Position numbers and translations under genes: made by a program. Of a stretch of 64,000 bases of DNA, positions 19,174 to 28,222 are shown piece by piece (the stretch's first letter is position 1; each line of letters begins with the position of its first letter). The stretch covers positions 1,999,630 to 2,063,629 of the forward strand of contig NZ_CP040602.1 in assembly GCF_005885815.1 (NCBI RefSeq), written 5' to 3'. The stretch is from Thiomicrorhabdus sediminis (GTDB lineage: Bacteria; Pseudomonadota; Gammaproteobacteria; Thiomicrospirales; Thiomicrospiraceae). Under the pieces are notes generated by a model. That model saw only the letters and a program-made list of their open reading frames with translations. It searched no databases and had not been told where the DNA came from.

Positions 19174-19976
19174 TCTGCTAATCCATTCTCTGTTTTAAGT
19201 AATGCAAATTTAAGCTCATAAGCACCTATCCACGCCAACTGGTCATCGAATTCAGCACCGTAAGCCTGACTGCGGCGCGCTTGCCAAAAAAATTGATCGT
19301 CATCTGCATTTTCGACTTCGATACTACTGTTGCTGGCATTCGTCGCCCATGTTTGAGCACCGTTGGCGCCAAAACTCATTATCACCGCGATAGCACTGGA
19401 AACAAGATGATTACCTACTGGCGTACTAGCATTACACTCTGTTGCCGCCTCGTCACACACGGTGTAATTGCCAGTACCGGCGTCACTACCGAGCGGAACT
19501 GTTTGCAAAGTAAACCGCGGCGCACTGACATCGCTAAAATAACTCGCCGACATTGCTCCGTCGCTGATATTGACAGTTACGGCATCGGCATTTACCGCGT
19601 AAAAAATCGAGTTGCCAAACACATCGGTTTCAGGCAACCCAAGCATCAGGAACGGCAAGCGCCCGAACTGTACATCACAAACACCTGAACTGCGGTCTTC
19701 CAAACCATTACCATCGCTATCCGGACAAGGCAGATAACCATTCGATTGTGCAAAAACCAATAATGCTTGTTTGGTTTGAGTTATCTGCAAACGGTTATTA
19801 TTAAAATCCTCATAATCCTGATTAAGCTTTAGTACATTCACCAAACCGAATGACAAAACACTCAATACCACTAAAGCCACGCTGATTTCGAGCAAGCTGA
19901 AACCAGCTTGATACACTGCAAGGCCAAATTTATTTTGTGGTACTACGTGGTGTCTGTACCAGTTTCTTATTCGCAC
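19170..19976 (-). CDS. Prepilin-like protein of operon A
   Basis: A 268-residue prepilin with a rather long leader (25 residues) ending YQAG, then FSLLEISVALVVLSVLSFGLV with Glu at mature position 5. The locus motif is PCPDSDGNGLEDR. Shared segments are GRLPFLMLGL, AIAVIMSFGANG, VENADDDQFF and FDDQLAWIGAYELKFAL. The start is GTG at 19976 with GGAG nine bases upstream; it overlaps the preceding gene by 10 bp. A closer GTG would leave too short a leader. It is the counterpart of the 297-residue protein in operon B by position. Function is inferred only from the prepilin features and company. Confidence 0.84.
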   Translation of the reverse strand: MRIRNWYRHHVVPQNKFGLAVYQAGFSLLEISVALVVLSVLSFGLVNVLKLNQDYEDFNNNRLQITQTKQALLVFAQSNGYLPCPDSDGNGLEDRSSGVCDVQFGRLPFLMLGLPETDVFGNSIFYAVNADAVTVNISDGAMSASYFSDVSAPRFTLQTVPLGSDAGTGNYTVCDEAATECNASTPVGNHLVSSAIAVIMSFGANGAQTWATNASNSSIEVENADDDQFFWQARRSQAYGAEFDDQLAWIGAYELKFALLKTENGLAE

Positions 19977-20908
19977 AACAAACTTCTCCAGCCCTGACCT
20001 GCCAAATTATCAATCGCCACACCATCACAACTATATATTGGACGGCTTGTTGAATTATAACTACAGTCGTTAAACCAATGCTGACCGGCCGCCCCAACAG
20101 AAACACACATATCTGGAATTTGGTCAGCCGGTGAGTTATCTCGACTTAATCGCATCAACATCGCTGCCTGCCATTCGCTGCGAGTAATCGCAATCACATA
20201 GTCATTAAAATCCTGCATTGCCGTCCCAGTACTATTAAAGCCTATATTCTCACCGACAATTTCTACTGGTTGTTCCAAATAATCGGCAGCATCAACACTT
20301 GGACGAGCTTGACTGGCTAGCGTATCACCGGCATAAAACAGCACCATAACAATTTCATCATCCCCATCAAGCAATATAGGAGCGACCTGTTTGTGATGAA
20401 TATCTGTGACATGGGTATCTAATTGATCATTGAGCGGAGCAAAACGGCTGGATGTGGCAAAAGAATAGAGCGCACTATTTTCGACAAAACGACTATCAAC
20501 GGCGAACCAGTACAACCGGCTATCAAGTTGCTTGTCTAAAAAATTGAAATTCTGCAAGGTATTTTGATATGGCACATTACCGAAAACATACAGCTGATCG
20601 GTTCCAGACTTGATCCCGCAGGGATTATCGGGCAGTCCATCGCCATCCACATCCGGACAAGGAAAATAGCCCACACCCGGCTTCGGAGTCACATTGGCGA
20701 AAACTTCAGGGTGCATCACCGCATAAGCCAGCATTTTCTGCTTAATCTGCTCAAGCTGAGTCACTTCTTCATTATTGGATTGCAGCATCATGCGATTGAC
20801 CATGACATTACCGCTGGCACCAAACCACACCATGGCACCAATCATTAAGACCAGCATCCCCATCAAGACAATATAGCCGGATTGTTTGTGTAAATCGCGC
20901 AAAAGCAT
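19967..20908 (-). CDS. PilX/GspK-like minor pilin, first gene of operon A
   Basis: A 313-residue protein: short basic leader MLLRDLHKQSG, then YIVLMGMLVLMIGAMVWFGAS with no Glu at mature position 5, as in GspK. Its cleavage site is G/Y, less usual than G/F. GYFPCPDVDGDGLPDN lies near residue 80, and HPEVF, YFPCPD and HWFND segments are shared with the first gene of operon B. The C-terminal part has several cysteines (PDMC, NDC, YSCDG, LLCE). It should be the first gene of an operon; a TATAAT lies at 20966-20971 on the minus strand. Likely an initiating or tip subunit (inference from GspK/PilX-like order). Confidence 0.82.
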   Translation of the reverse strand: MLLRDLHKQSGYIVLMGMLVLMIGAMVWFGASGNVMVNRMMLQSNNEEVTQLEQIKQKMLAYAVMHPEVFANVTPKPGVGYFPCPDVDGDGLPDNPCGIKSGTDQLYVFGNVPYQNTLQNFNFLDKQLDSRLYWFAVDSRFVENSALYSFATSSRFAPLNDQLDTHVTDIHHKQVAPILLDGDDEIVMVLFYAGDTLASQARPSVDAADYLEQPVEIVGENIGFNSTGTAMQDFNDYVIAITRSEWQAAMLMRLSRDNSPADQIPDMCVSVGAAGQHWFNDCSYNSTSRPIYSCDGVAIDNLAGQGWRSLLCE

Positions 20909-21011
20909 TACTCATAGAGAGTGAAAAAGAATCAATATAAGAACAATAGCTTATCAAAGCCGTTCATTATAATCATTTAAAACATAAATGCTAATCGCCC
21001 CCCCTAAAAAC

Positions 21012-21039
21012 AAAAAAACCCCGCATAAGCGGGGTTTTT
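21012..21039 (-). terminator. Strong terminator after the porin gene
   Basis: Stem AAAAACCCCGC / GCGGGGTTTTT with a 4-nt loop and U run. It ends porin transcription before pilin operon A. Confidence 0.93.
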
Positions 21040-21088
21040 ATCAAGTTATTTAATAACTGGCTAATTTTAAAATTAGGCCAGAATTAAA

Positions 21089-22105
21089 TTAGAACTTGTG
21101 CAATAGACCTACGAATGTAGCATCTGTAGAAGAAGCAGCATTGTTCTTGTCTGCATCAACCATCTCGATGTAAGCAGTTGTTTTCTTACCTAGAGAGTAG
21201 TTTAGACCGTAAGCTACGTTAGTAACAGAAGACGCTGTTTTAGAGTCAGCTGTAGAAACTTTAACCTTAGGCATGAATTTACCCATTTTGTAACCTAGGT
21301 TGAACTGAGTAACAGTACCTTCAGAAGCTGTGTTACCTGCAGTAGAATCTTTAGAGTCGATGTAGATAACGTTAGCTGTTAGGCCAGCAGCTTTATACTG
21401 AGCAGACAAACGAGTTGTGTCGTTTGAACCAGCTTGTTTGAAGTCTGTCATTGCAGCTGCAAGGTATAGACCTTTCTTCTTAGAACCATAAGAAATCGAT
21501 GCAGAAACTGCGTCGTTAGCTGAGTTACCAGTAGCGATTTGAGCAGCTACAATTTTAACACCTGAGAAAGAAGGTGACATATAAGCGATAACGTTACCAG
21601 AACGAGTTTCGTTTACCTGGATACCACCGTCCATTTTACCGTTACCTAAGTCAGCGTTACCATCGTTGAAAAGGTCAGAAGCTTGAGACATTTTCTCTGG
21701 AGTATCGTGACGACCTAGAACAACAGTACCGAACCCACCAGCTAGACCAGCGTACATGTTACGTGAAGTTAGTGTCTGTCCAGTTGTCGAGCCTGTTGAT
21801 GTTACTGTCTCAGGGTTTGTAGAACCAGTATCTGTAACAGTTCCATTAACTGAAACTGACTGAGAAGCATTGTCAGCAACAGTCGCTAGACCAAATTCAA
21901 CTTTATAAACAGCCTTAAGACCGTTACCTAGGTCTTCAGAACCTTTAATACCTAGACGTGAAGCGATAGACTTAACATTCATATCTGAACCAGTAGCGAA
22001 TTCAGCACCAACGTTTAGTTGACCATAAACTGTAGGAGCGTCAGCCATAGCAGCTGGAGCAGAGATAGCCGCAGCAACGGCTAGAGCAACGATATTCTTC
22101 TTCAT
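21089..22105 (-). CDS. General Gram-negative porin
   Basis: About 338 residues with a Sec signal peptide (MKKNIVALAVAAAISAPAAMA, cut after the AMA) and a beta-barrel of the Porin_4/OmpC-like group: VYGQLNVGAEF at the start, SRLGIKGSEDLGNGLKAVYKVEFG in loop 1, VLGRHDTP near the constriction loop and a terminal Phe (GLLHKF). It forms diffusion channels in the outer membrane. The start is ATG at 22105 with AAGGA upstream; longer in-frame extensions lack a signal peptide. It has its own sigma70-type promoter and terminator, which suggests high expression. Confidence 0.93.
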   Translation of the reverse strand: MKKNIVALAVAAAISAPAAMADAPTVYGQLNVGAEFATGSDMNVKSIASRLGIKGSEDLGNGLKAVYKVEFGLATVADNASQSVSVNGTVTDTGSTNPETVTSTGSTTGQTLTSRNMYAGLAGGFGTVVLGRHDTPEKMSQASDLFNDGNADLGNGKMDGGIQVNETRSGNVIAYMSPSFSGVKIVAAQIATGNSANDAVSASISYGSKKKGLYLAAAMTDFKQAGSNDTTRLSAQYKAAGLTANVIYIDSKDSTAGNTASEGTVTQFNLGYKMGKFMPKVKVSTADSKTASSVTNVAYGLNYSLGKKTTAYIEMVDADKNNAASSTDATFVGLLHKF

Positions 22106-22163
22106 GCGAAAAATCCTTTTATATTTAGTTAAAACTGCCAGCACGTGGCGTGGCTTGAACGTG

Positions 22164-22192
22164 ACTATATGCAAATAATTTTGGGCGTGCAA
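22164..22192 (-). promoter_or_regulatory. Sigma70-type promoter of the porin gene
   Basis: On the minus strand, -35 TTGCAC (22187-22192), a 17-bp spacer and -10 TATAGT (22164-22169), about 60 bp before the porin ATG. Confidence 0.75.
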
Positions 22193-22224
22193 GCTTTTTT
22201 AGAAAAAAAACCACAGAGTTTATT

Positions 22225-22246
22225 TGTGTTGTTTTTTTACAACACA
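22225..22246. repeat. Inverted repeat between the rpsI terminator and the porin promoter
   Basis: TGTGTTGT and ACAACACA are perfect 8-bp arms around six T residues. It lies upstream of the porin -35 and could be an operator or an additional transcript-end structure. Confidence 0.4.
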
Positions 22247-22273
22247 GCAATTCATCGACATTTCGTCAAGGCA

Positions 22274-22299
22274 TAAAAAACCCGCACAAGGCGGGTTTT
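22274..22299 (-). terminator. Terminator of the rplM-rpsI operon
   Basis: Stem AAAACCCGC / GCGGGTTTT with a U run on the minus strand, 24 bp after the rpsI stop. Confidence 0.9.
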
Positions 22300-22322
22300 C
22301 CATAAAACGAATAATAGTAATA

Positions 22323-22715
22323 TTAACGTTTTGAGAACTGTGGACGACGACGAGCTTTGCGTAGACCAACTTTTTTACGCTCAACCTGACGCGCATCACG
22401 AGTCAATAGACCACGTGCACGTAGTGCCGGACGGTTACCTTCTTCATACGCTACTAGCGCACGAGAAATACCGTGACGAATTGCACCCGCCTGACCAGTC
22501 GTACCACCACCAACAACAGTGATAACCGCATCAAACTTATCAACGCTTTCTGTTGCTTCTAATGGCTGGTTAATAACCATCAAATCTGTTTTACGAGCGA
22601 AAAACTCATTAATGTCACGACCATTTACTGTCATCTTACCTGAACCCGCGCGTAGGAATACACGAGCTACTGAGCTTTTACGACGACCTGTTCCGTAGTA
22701 TTGTTCTGTTGCCAT
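22323..22715 (-). CDS. rpsI: 30S ribosomal protein S9
   Basis: A 130-residue ribosomal protein of normal length: [15 protein letters not shown] at the N-terminus and the basic tail ending RRPQFSKR, whose last Arg contacts P-site tRNA in the family. It follows rplM by 14 bp, the usual L13-S9 operon. Confidence 0.98.
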   Translation of the reverse strand: MATEQYYGTGRRKSSVARVFLRAGSGKMTVNGRDINEFFARKTDLMVINQPLEATESVDKFDAVITVVGGGTTGQAGAIRHGISRALVAYEEGNRPALRARGLLTRDARQVERKKVGLRKARRRPQFSKR

Positions 22716-22729
22716 TTTAATATTCCTTC

Positions 22730-23158
22730 TTACACATCTAGAGTTTTAGGCTGCTGAGCAGTATGAGGGTGTTCTGTACCAGCATACACTTTTAGCTTTT
22801 TGAACATTGCGCGTCCCAAAGGACCTTTTGGCAACATACCTTTAACAGCAAACTCGATTGGACGCTGTGGCGCTTTTGCAACTAACTTTTCAAAATTAGT
22901 TGATTTTAAGTGACCAACATAACCAGTGTGGTGGTGGTACATTTTATCTGTACGCTTCTTACCAGTTACAGCGACTTTCTCTGCATTGATAACAACAATG
23001 TAATCACCACAGTCTGTGTGCGGAGTATACTCAGGCTTGTGCTTACCACGTAAACGAGCAGCGATTTCAGACGCCAGGCGACCAAGAGTCTTGCCATCAG
23101 CATCCACTACGTACCAGTCGCGTTTTACTTCAGCTGGTTTTGCAACAAATGTTTTCAT
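22730..23158 (-). CDS. rplM: 50S ribosomal protein L13
   Basis: A 142-residue protein with the L13 signature ([22 protein letters not shown] and [18 protein letters not shown]). It is the first gene of the L13-S9 operon; the 276-bp spacer upstream should hold the promoter and leader, but no obvious element is recognised. Confidence 0.98.
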   Translation of the reverse strand: MKTFVAKPAEVKRDWYVVDADGKTLGRLASEIAARLRGKHKPEYTPHTDCGDYIVVINAEKVAVTGKKRTDKMYHHHTGYVGHLKSTNFEKLVAKAPQRPIEFAVKGMLPKGPLGRAMFKKLKVYAGTEHPHTAQQPKTLDV

Positions 23159-23434
23159 AATTTGTTCCTAATATAAATAAATAATCCAAATCCAAAATGA
23201 TATTTTCAATACCTATCGCATTGAACCTATCGACTTACTGTTTAACGGGCAATAAGAAGGGGAAGGATTAATAAGGCAAAGAATTTTAAACAATTTCCCT
23301 GTACAAAACAAGAATATAATCCAATTTATTGCAAATAAATCGTTTAAAACGCCTCGATAAATTATAAAAAGCCACAAGACCTTACTGACCCTATGACTTT
23401 CGGTAAAAGCTATATTAAATACAACTTAAAGCAG

Positions 23435-24100
23435 TTACATCAAATCAAATGACTTTGAAAGTGTGACGACGACCGCACCAGCCTCTTTTGTAGAGTTGAT
23501 GAAATCAACCTCGAAACCAACCCCCTTGTCGATTTCAGTAGCATATGTTGCTTCAAAATAACGAACATCCTGACTATCTGCATAATCAACAAGACCATAA
23601 GTCAGAGATACACCATTCGCCCATTCAGACACATCTACAGAGGCTTTGTAATGTGTATAGTCTTCAACAAAAGTATCTTTAGCTGTTGCTTTATCAGAAT
23701 CAACATTGATATCAACACCTGCAGAGAAAATACCGTAACCAGCGCGAACTAAAATTTCTTCAGTAATCGCATCAGTACCAATACCCCAAGCATCATCTGT
23801 CAGGTAGATTGTCATATAAGATATATCTAGGTTTAACTTACCGAAACTACCCGCCCAACCAGCGAACAAATCAAACTCGTAACCTTTATCCAAAGAGCCA
23901 GCCCAAACACCAGCATAAAGACCATTGTCGAGTGAATAGCTGATATCACCTTTTAGTAGACCGGCTGTACTTGTCTGATCCACACCTTTTGAATAGTAGT
24001 CAGACGCAATAGCAACATTAGCGCCCAAAGAACCAGCTTGAGAAGCAACAGGCATTGTTGCTAAACCAGCTACCGCCATTGATAGCAATAATTTTTTCAT
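23435..24100 (-). CDS. TorF-family (Gcw_chp) putative outer-membrane protein, copy 1
   Basis: About 221 residues with a Sec signal peptide ending VASQA, then a beta-rich barrel with alternating aromatic segments and the C-terminal SKSFDLM. The early motif ASDYYSKGVDQT corresponds to the SDY..RG segment typical of the TIGR02001/Gcw_chp family. Members are predicted outer-membrane channels of unknown substrate. The ATG at 24100 has GGAGAT seven bases upstream. It is a paralogue of the next upstream gene (23435 and 24401 reading frames share most landmark segments); copy 1 has an Asp/Lys-rich insertion. Confidence 0.82.
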   Translation of the reverse strand: MKKLLLSMAVAGLATMPVASQAGSLGANVAIASDYYSKGVDQTSTAGLLKGDISYSLDNGLYAGVWAGSLDKGYEFDLFAGWAGSFGKLNLDISYMTIYLTDDAWGIGTDAITEEILVRAGYGIFSAGVDINVDSDKATAKDTFVEDYTHYKASVDVSEWANGVSLTYGLVDYADSQDVRYFEATYATEIDKGVGFEVDFINSTKEAGAVVVTLSKSFDLM

Positions 24101-24349
24101 TTTTATCTCCACAATCGAAAGCGATCTTTAAAATCACTTCCATAATTAGGCATAATGCCTTCAATACTTTACTGCTTGATTGCGGAAAATCGTTCCAATC
24201 AACACACAACCAAGCTCTTACAAGGCCGCGCATTCTAACCACCTGTTCTTTTTTATCAATGACAATATTAGTAAAAATTAGGTACAAATTAATTATTTTT
24301 ATAACTTTACCTGATTTACCCTATTTTTACCCCCCCTACCCTCAACAAC

Positions 24350-24376
24350 AAAAAAGCCGGCTTAAAGCCAGCTTTT
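24350..24376 (-). terminator. Terminator after TorF-like copy 2
   Basis: Stem AAAAGCCGGC / GCCAGCTTTT with one mismatch and U runs on the minus strand, between the two TorF-like genes, so they are probably transcribed separately. Confidence 0.7.
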
Positions 24377-24400
24377 AAGGTTTTAACTAAATTTTCTGGA

Positions 24401-25066
24401 TTACATCAGATCAAAAGACTTAGAGAGACCAATAACAAGCTCATTAGTACCACTATTATTATTATTATCATTCATGAAGTAATCAACCATTAAATCAACA
24501 CCCATATCAATAGTTGTTGAATAATTTACATTTAAATAACCAGCGTTCGCAGATGTACCTTTCGTATCAGTTACACCATATGTCAGAGAAACACCCTCAG
24601 CGAAAGCTGAAGCATCATAACTGATAGAATAGTGAGTATAGTCAACCTGATCCTTATCAACATCAATATCCGCTCCGATTGAAACAGGCCCCATACCAGC
24701 AGAAAGACTTACTTCTTCAAACTCATTTGTTCCACCTACTGCTGAATCAGTGTAGTTAAAACTGGTGTAAGCAATACCTAGGTCAATACCGTTAACCTCT
24801 CCACCCCAACCAGCATAAAGGTCGTACTCATAACCTTTCAGAACCGTTGAACCCCAAATACCAACAAACAAACCATTGTCTGCTTCATAGTCTAAACCAC
24901 CCTGAACAGCCATAGTGTCTGAACCATTCTGTTGAACACCTCGCCACACATAGTCAGAAAAAATCCCAGCGTTTGCAGACACGCCAGCTTGAGCTGCAGC
25001 AGGAACAAGTGAAACAGAGGTAGCGCCAGCTACAGCTAATGAAAGTGCTAATGTTTTTAATTTCAT
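24401..25066 (-). CDS. TorF-family (Gcw_chp) putative outer-membrane protein, copy 2
   Basis: About 221 residues: Sec signal ending AAAQA, then SANAGIFSDYVWRGVQQNG, the canonical start of the Gcw_chp barrel, and the terminal LSKSFDLM shared with copy 1. Shared middle features are ADNGLFVGIWGS, YEYDLYAGW and DVDKDQVDYTHY. The ATG at 25066 has GGAG seven bases before it; an in-frame extension to 25159 would add a hydrophobic stretch unlike the family. Predicted outer-membrane channel; the substrate is not visible from sequence. A ModE-like regulator gene lies just upstream. Confidence 0.83.
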   Translation of the reverse strand: MKLKTLALSLAVAGATSVSLVPAAAQAGVSANAGIFSDYVWRGVQQNGSDTMAVQGGLDYEADNGLFVGIWGSTVLKGYEYDLYAGWGGEVNGIDLGIAYTSFNYTDSAVGGTNEFEEVSLSAGMGPVSIGADIDVDKDQVDYTHYSISYDASAFAEGVSLTYGVTDTKGTSANAGYLNVNYSTTIDMGVDLMVDYFMNDNNNNSGTNELVIGLSKSFDLM

Positions 25067-25240
25067 GTTTTTCTCCAACAAGATAAGTAAAAAAGAATTA
25101 ATTTTCACACAAGCTATAACCAAAGAGATGCCAAACACAATAAAAAACTTTAATTTCAATCACATAAAAGATTTGTTGCAACTTTACAACGCTTGTTGCC
25201 TTTTTACATCGCACCAAAAAAGGGTAATCAGCGCACCACA

Positions 25241-25615
25241 TTATTCTAAAAACAACTGCTCACTCTTCCCAACCAAAAAATCTTTTAATTCGCGCTCAAT
25301 CGCTCGGTAATTTTTCACCACCTTTAAACCTTGCTCAGTTAAAACACTTCCACCACCTGATTTGCCCCCAGTGACTTTGACTAAAAGCGGCTCATCAAAC
25401 ATTGAATTCATCTCTTCGATAATCTTCCAAGCTTTTTTGTAAGACATCGACATACTTTGGGCAGCTTTATTAATCGACCCCAACTCATGAACCTTCTCAA
25501 GCAATTCAACCCGGCCAATACCCACATAACTATTAACACCATCCGTTAACCAGAATCTTGCTCTTATAAAATCAGAATATGCCTCACCCGGAATCTTCTT
25601 ATCCATTTTTATCAT
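25241..25615 (-). CDS. ModE-like winged-helix regulator without MOP/TOBE domain
   Basis: A 124-residue LysR-type winged helix-turn-helix protein matching the DNA-binding half of ModE: GRVELLEKVHELGSINKAAQ, then MSYKKAWKIIEEMN and the wing TGGKSGGGSVLTEQG. ModE itself adds two C-terminal molbindin domains that bind molybdate; none is present, so if molybdate is sensed it is by another part. Its neighbours are TorF-type genes on the same strand, a possible target. The start may be 25615 or the ATG at 25606. Confidence 0.8.
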   Translation of the reverse strand: MIKMDKKIPGEAYSDFIRARFWLTDGVNSYVGIGRVELLEKVHELGSINKAAQSMSMSYKKAWKIIEEMNSMFDEPLLVKVTGGKSGGGSVLTEQGLKVVKNYRAIERELKDFLVGKSEQLFLE

Positions 25616-25870
25616 TTACTCCATCAAAACTCTTACATCAGCTTTTTGTATGTCACTAATAAAATTATCTATGGCATAATATACACTTGTTTTTTATAGG
25701 TCTTTTGACTCTATATAATTTATGCACTTATTGCAAAATCCCTGACAAGCTATACTCTGCATACTATAGATATACTACCTAGGGTTAATAACCTTAACTA
25801 TCGAACTTATACAGAACAACAGATTAATTTGCTTGCATTCACTGTCAGAAAAATTAAAATCGGATAAAAG

Positions 25871-26974
25871 ATGACAACAAACAATACTTATCAGAGTCGG
25901 CAAGTTATGCAGAATAAATGTATTAAAAACTTCGTTAAACGATACGAAACCGAGCACAGCCGCCCTAGCCCTGAAAGTATTAAAGCCGCAAAAAAAGCCC
26001 TCAAACAAATTGAAGCCTTAGGGGTTACCCCCAGCCCAATCCATTACACCTTAATTTATGAAATATTTAACGAGATTGACCCTTACTTGGCAAACAAGGT
26101 TCAACATGCGCTCGATACCAATAGTTATGATAATGAAACGGCGGAAGATATCTATATTGAATTAGTTTCACATTTTTTCCACAACCCAATCCCTACAGAA
26201 GAAGTCAAATCTTTATTGAGCGGCTTATTACTTGAAGTGGAGCGCTGGATTGCTTCGTCTAAAGACAATAACAACAAATTGAATGATGATGTTATCACCC
26301 TGCAGCAGTTTGAGCTTTCGCCGGAGGTAAATAACCATATTCAAAAACGCATATTGCCACGTATTAATAACATTCTTTCAGAAACCAACGATTTGCATGC
26401 GCAACTGCTTCAGTCCGCCGATGAGATTCAACAACTGAAGAACGACCTTGAACATGCTCAAAACATTGCCAAAACCGATGATCTGACAAAAATCCCTAAT
26501 CGCCGTGGGTTTAATGAAATTATTTTGCAAATTGCCAAGGTGGCGCAAAGCGAACAATCCTCTTTTGCCTTAATCCTTCTAGATATCGATTACTTCAAAA
26601 AAATTAACGATGAATTCGGTCATTTGATAGGAGATAGTGTTTTACGCTTTCTAGCGCAGCAACTTGATTCCGAAACAAAGGGGAAAGACCGTATTGCTCG
26701 TTTTGGCGGTGAGGAATTTGTTGTCTTACTCCCCAACACCTCTTATACCGATGCTTATAATGTTGCCAACTATCTGCGCAAGAAAATCGAAGGCAATACG
26801 CTAAAAGTCAAAACTCATGACAAGCCCCTTAAACTGACTATTTCAGCGGGGGTTGCCACCTACCAATTAGGGGAAAATGTCGACAAACTCATCGAAAGGG
26901 CTGACAAAGCGCTATATCAAGCCAAGAATACCGGCAGAAATAAAGTCTGCGGTGAATTCGACAAGCAAGGTTAA
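25871..26974 (+). CDS. Diguanylate cyclase (GGDEF protein)
   Basis: A 367-residue cytosolic protein. An N-terminal helical region with no recognised sensory fold (residues 1-170), a short coiled coil (LHAQLLQSADEIQQLKNDLE), and a GGDEF domain from DDLTKIPNRRGF through FGGEEF to a C-terminal ADKALYQAKNTGRN. GGEEF is an active-site variant, so c-di-GMP synthesis is expected. The position five residues before GGEEF reads KGKD rather than RxxD, so classic product inhibition is probably absent. The next gene starts 9 bp later, suggesting co-transcription with the CobW-like GTPase. Confidence 0.93.
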   Translation: MTTNNTYQSRQVMQNKCIKNFVKRYETEHSRPSPESIKAAKKALKQIEALGVTPSPIHYTLIYEIFNEIDPYLANKVQHALDTNSYDNETAEDIYIELVSHFFHNPIPTEEVKSLLSGLLLEVERWIASSKDNNNKLNDDVITLQQFELSPEVNNHIQKRILPRINNILSETNDLHAQLLQSADEIQQLKNDLEHAQNIAKTDDLTKIPNRRGFNEIILQIAKVAQSEQSSFALILLDIDYFKKINDEFGHLIGDSVLRFLAQQLDSETKGKDRIARFGGEEFVVLLPNTSYTDAYNVANYLRKKIEGNTLKVKTHDKPLKLTISAGVATYQLGENVDKLIERADKALYQAKNTGRNKVCGEFDKQG

Positions 26975-26982
26975 AGCTTTTT

Positions 26983-28020
26983 ATGGCAGGCTTTGAGCGC
27001 TTTCAATCGAGCCTACCTATCAATCTTATCCTTGGCGGCTTAGGCGCTGGAAAAAGCTCACTACTACAGAACTTACTCAGCCAAAAACCGGCAGATCATA
27101 ACTGGGGCATATTAATTAATGAGTTTGGCAATGTGGACATTGACTCTAAAATCCTTACCAACACAGCTAAGACCTTTATAAAAACAATTCCCGCCGGCTG
27201 CATTTGCTGCAGTGCCGTAGAAAATTTTTCCGCCGCCTTGGATTCGATACTACAAATGCCTTTAGACAGAATTTTTATTGAGCCCTCAGGTATCAGCGAC
27301 CCTGCAATACTCGTCAACCTACTCGAACGACTCGCAAACCAGCACAACCTTCATATTGACAATATTATTTATATAATCGACGCCACTTCAGACATTGACT
27401 CCGACCAGTCGCTCATAGCTAAACATGCCCGGCAAACTGCGGATGTCGTCGTCATCAATAAATCGGATTTAACCAACAGACAACACCTTAAACAACTCAA
27501 ACAGTGTTTTAGCGATAGCTACCCAGCCAAGCAGGCTATTATTACGACAACATACAGTCAAATTGACCTTGCCCTGCTATATCGGCAATCAAAGCCAGTT
27601 ATACACAAATTTACGGGCCTTAAGCGCCTAAGCAGCCCTCATCTTTCCACTATAGACAGCACGCCCTTTGATTCAGAACTTGACACCATCGGTAGTGAAA
27701 TAATTATTACGGAACAGTTTTATGCCATTGGCTGGATATTCAACAAAAACATACTTTTTGACTGGAAACCATTAGAACGCCTTTTCGATGACTTTAAACA
27801 ACGCCCAGAAATCATTCGAGCAAAAGGACTATTTTGCACAGGCAAACTGAGCATGCTGTTTCAATATAGCAACGGACACCACTCCAGAGAAAATTCCGCC
27901 TACCAACAAGATTCAAGACTTGAAATCATCTTCAATAATAGTCAACATTTTTCCGCACAATATCCACCCAACGCCACTTTGATTTTATTAGAAGAACACC
28001 TAAAAAAATCGATAATATAA
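26983..28020 (+). CDS. CobW/COG0523 G3E-family GTPase
   Basis: A 345-residue metallochaperone-type GTPase. Walker A GGLGAGKSS, the metal-binding CxCC in AGCICCSA, a switch region EPSGISDP, and the base-recognition motif VINKSDL, followed by a CobW_C-like C-terminal part. The family handles zinc, cobalt or nitrile-hydratase iron; which metal applies here cannot be read from the sequence. There is no His-rich zinc-storing stretch between the domains. Likely co-transcribed with the upstream GGDEF gene. Confidence 0.88.
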   Translation: MAGFERFQSSLPINLILGGLGAGKSSLLQNLLSQKPADHNWGILINEFGNVDIDSKILTNTAKTFIKTIPAGCICCSAVENFSAALDSILQMPLDRIFIEPSGISDPAILVNLLERLANQHNLHIDNIIYIIDATSDIDSDQSLIAKHARQTADVVVINKSDLTNRQHLKQLKQCFSDSYPAKQAIITTTYSQIDLALLYRQSKPVIHKFTGLKRLSSPHLSTIDSTPFDSELDTIGSEIIITEQFYAIGWIFNKNILFDWKPLERLFDDFKQRPEIIRAKGLFCTGKLSMLFQYSNGHHSRENSAYQQDSRLEIIFNNSQHFSAQYPPNATLILLEEHLKKSII

Positions 28021-28222
28021 CGACAGGATCACATTCTGCACCCACGCATCAGCAAAGTGCAAAACACATCCCATTTTGATACAAAACACCCGCTTGAATG
28101 CACTTTGGCGACCACTGCTCGAAAGCAAATAAAAATCAAGCTTTTTTACGCTTTTCTTGTTTAGTTTTTTTTGTGCTCAAATAGAAATTTTTTTTCGACT
28201 CTTTTTAAAATTTACCACAGAG

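Noticed and set aside
12232-20908. Calling the locus a type II secretion or MSHA pilus operon
   Set aside because: No ATPase, platform protein, secretin or peptidase gene is present and the large CPD proteins do not show the known signatures of those systems.
21089-22192. The longer porin reading with 29 extra N-terminal residues
   Set aside because: The extension runs through the promoter -10 and has no signal peptide; the ATG at 22105 has a clean Sec signal and ribosome-binding site.
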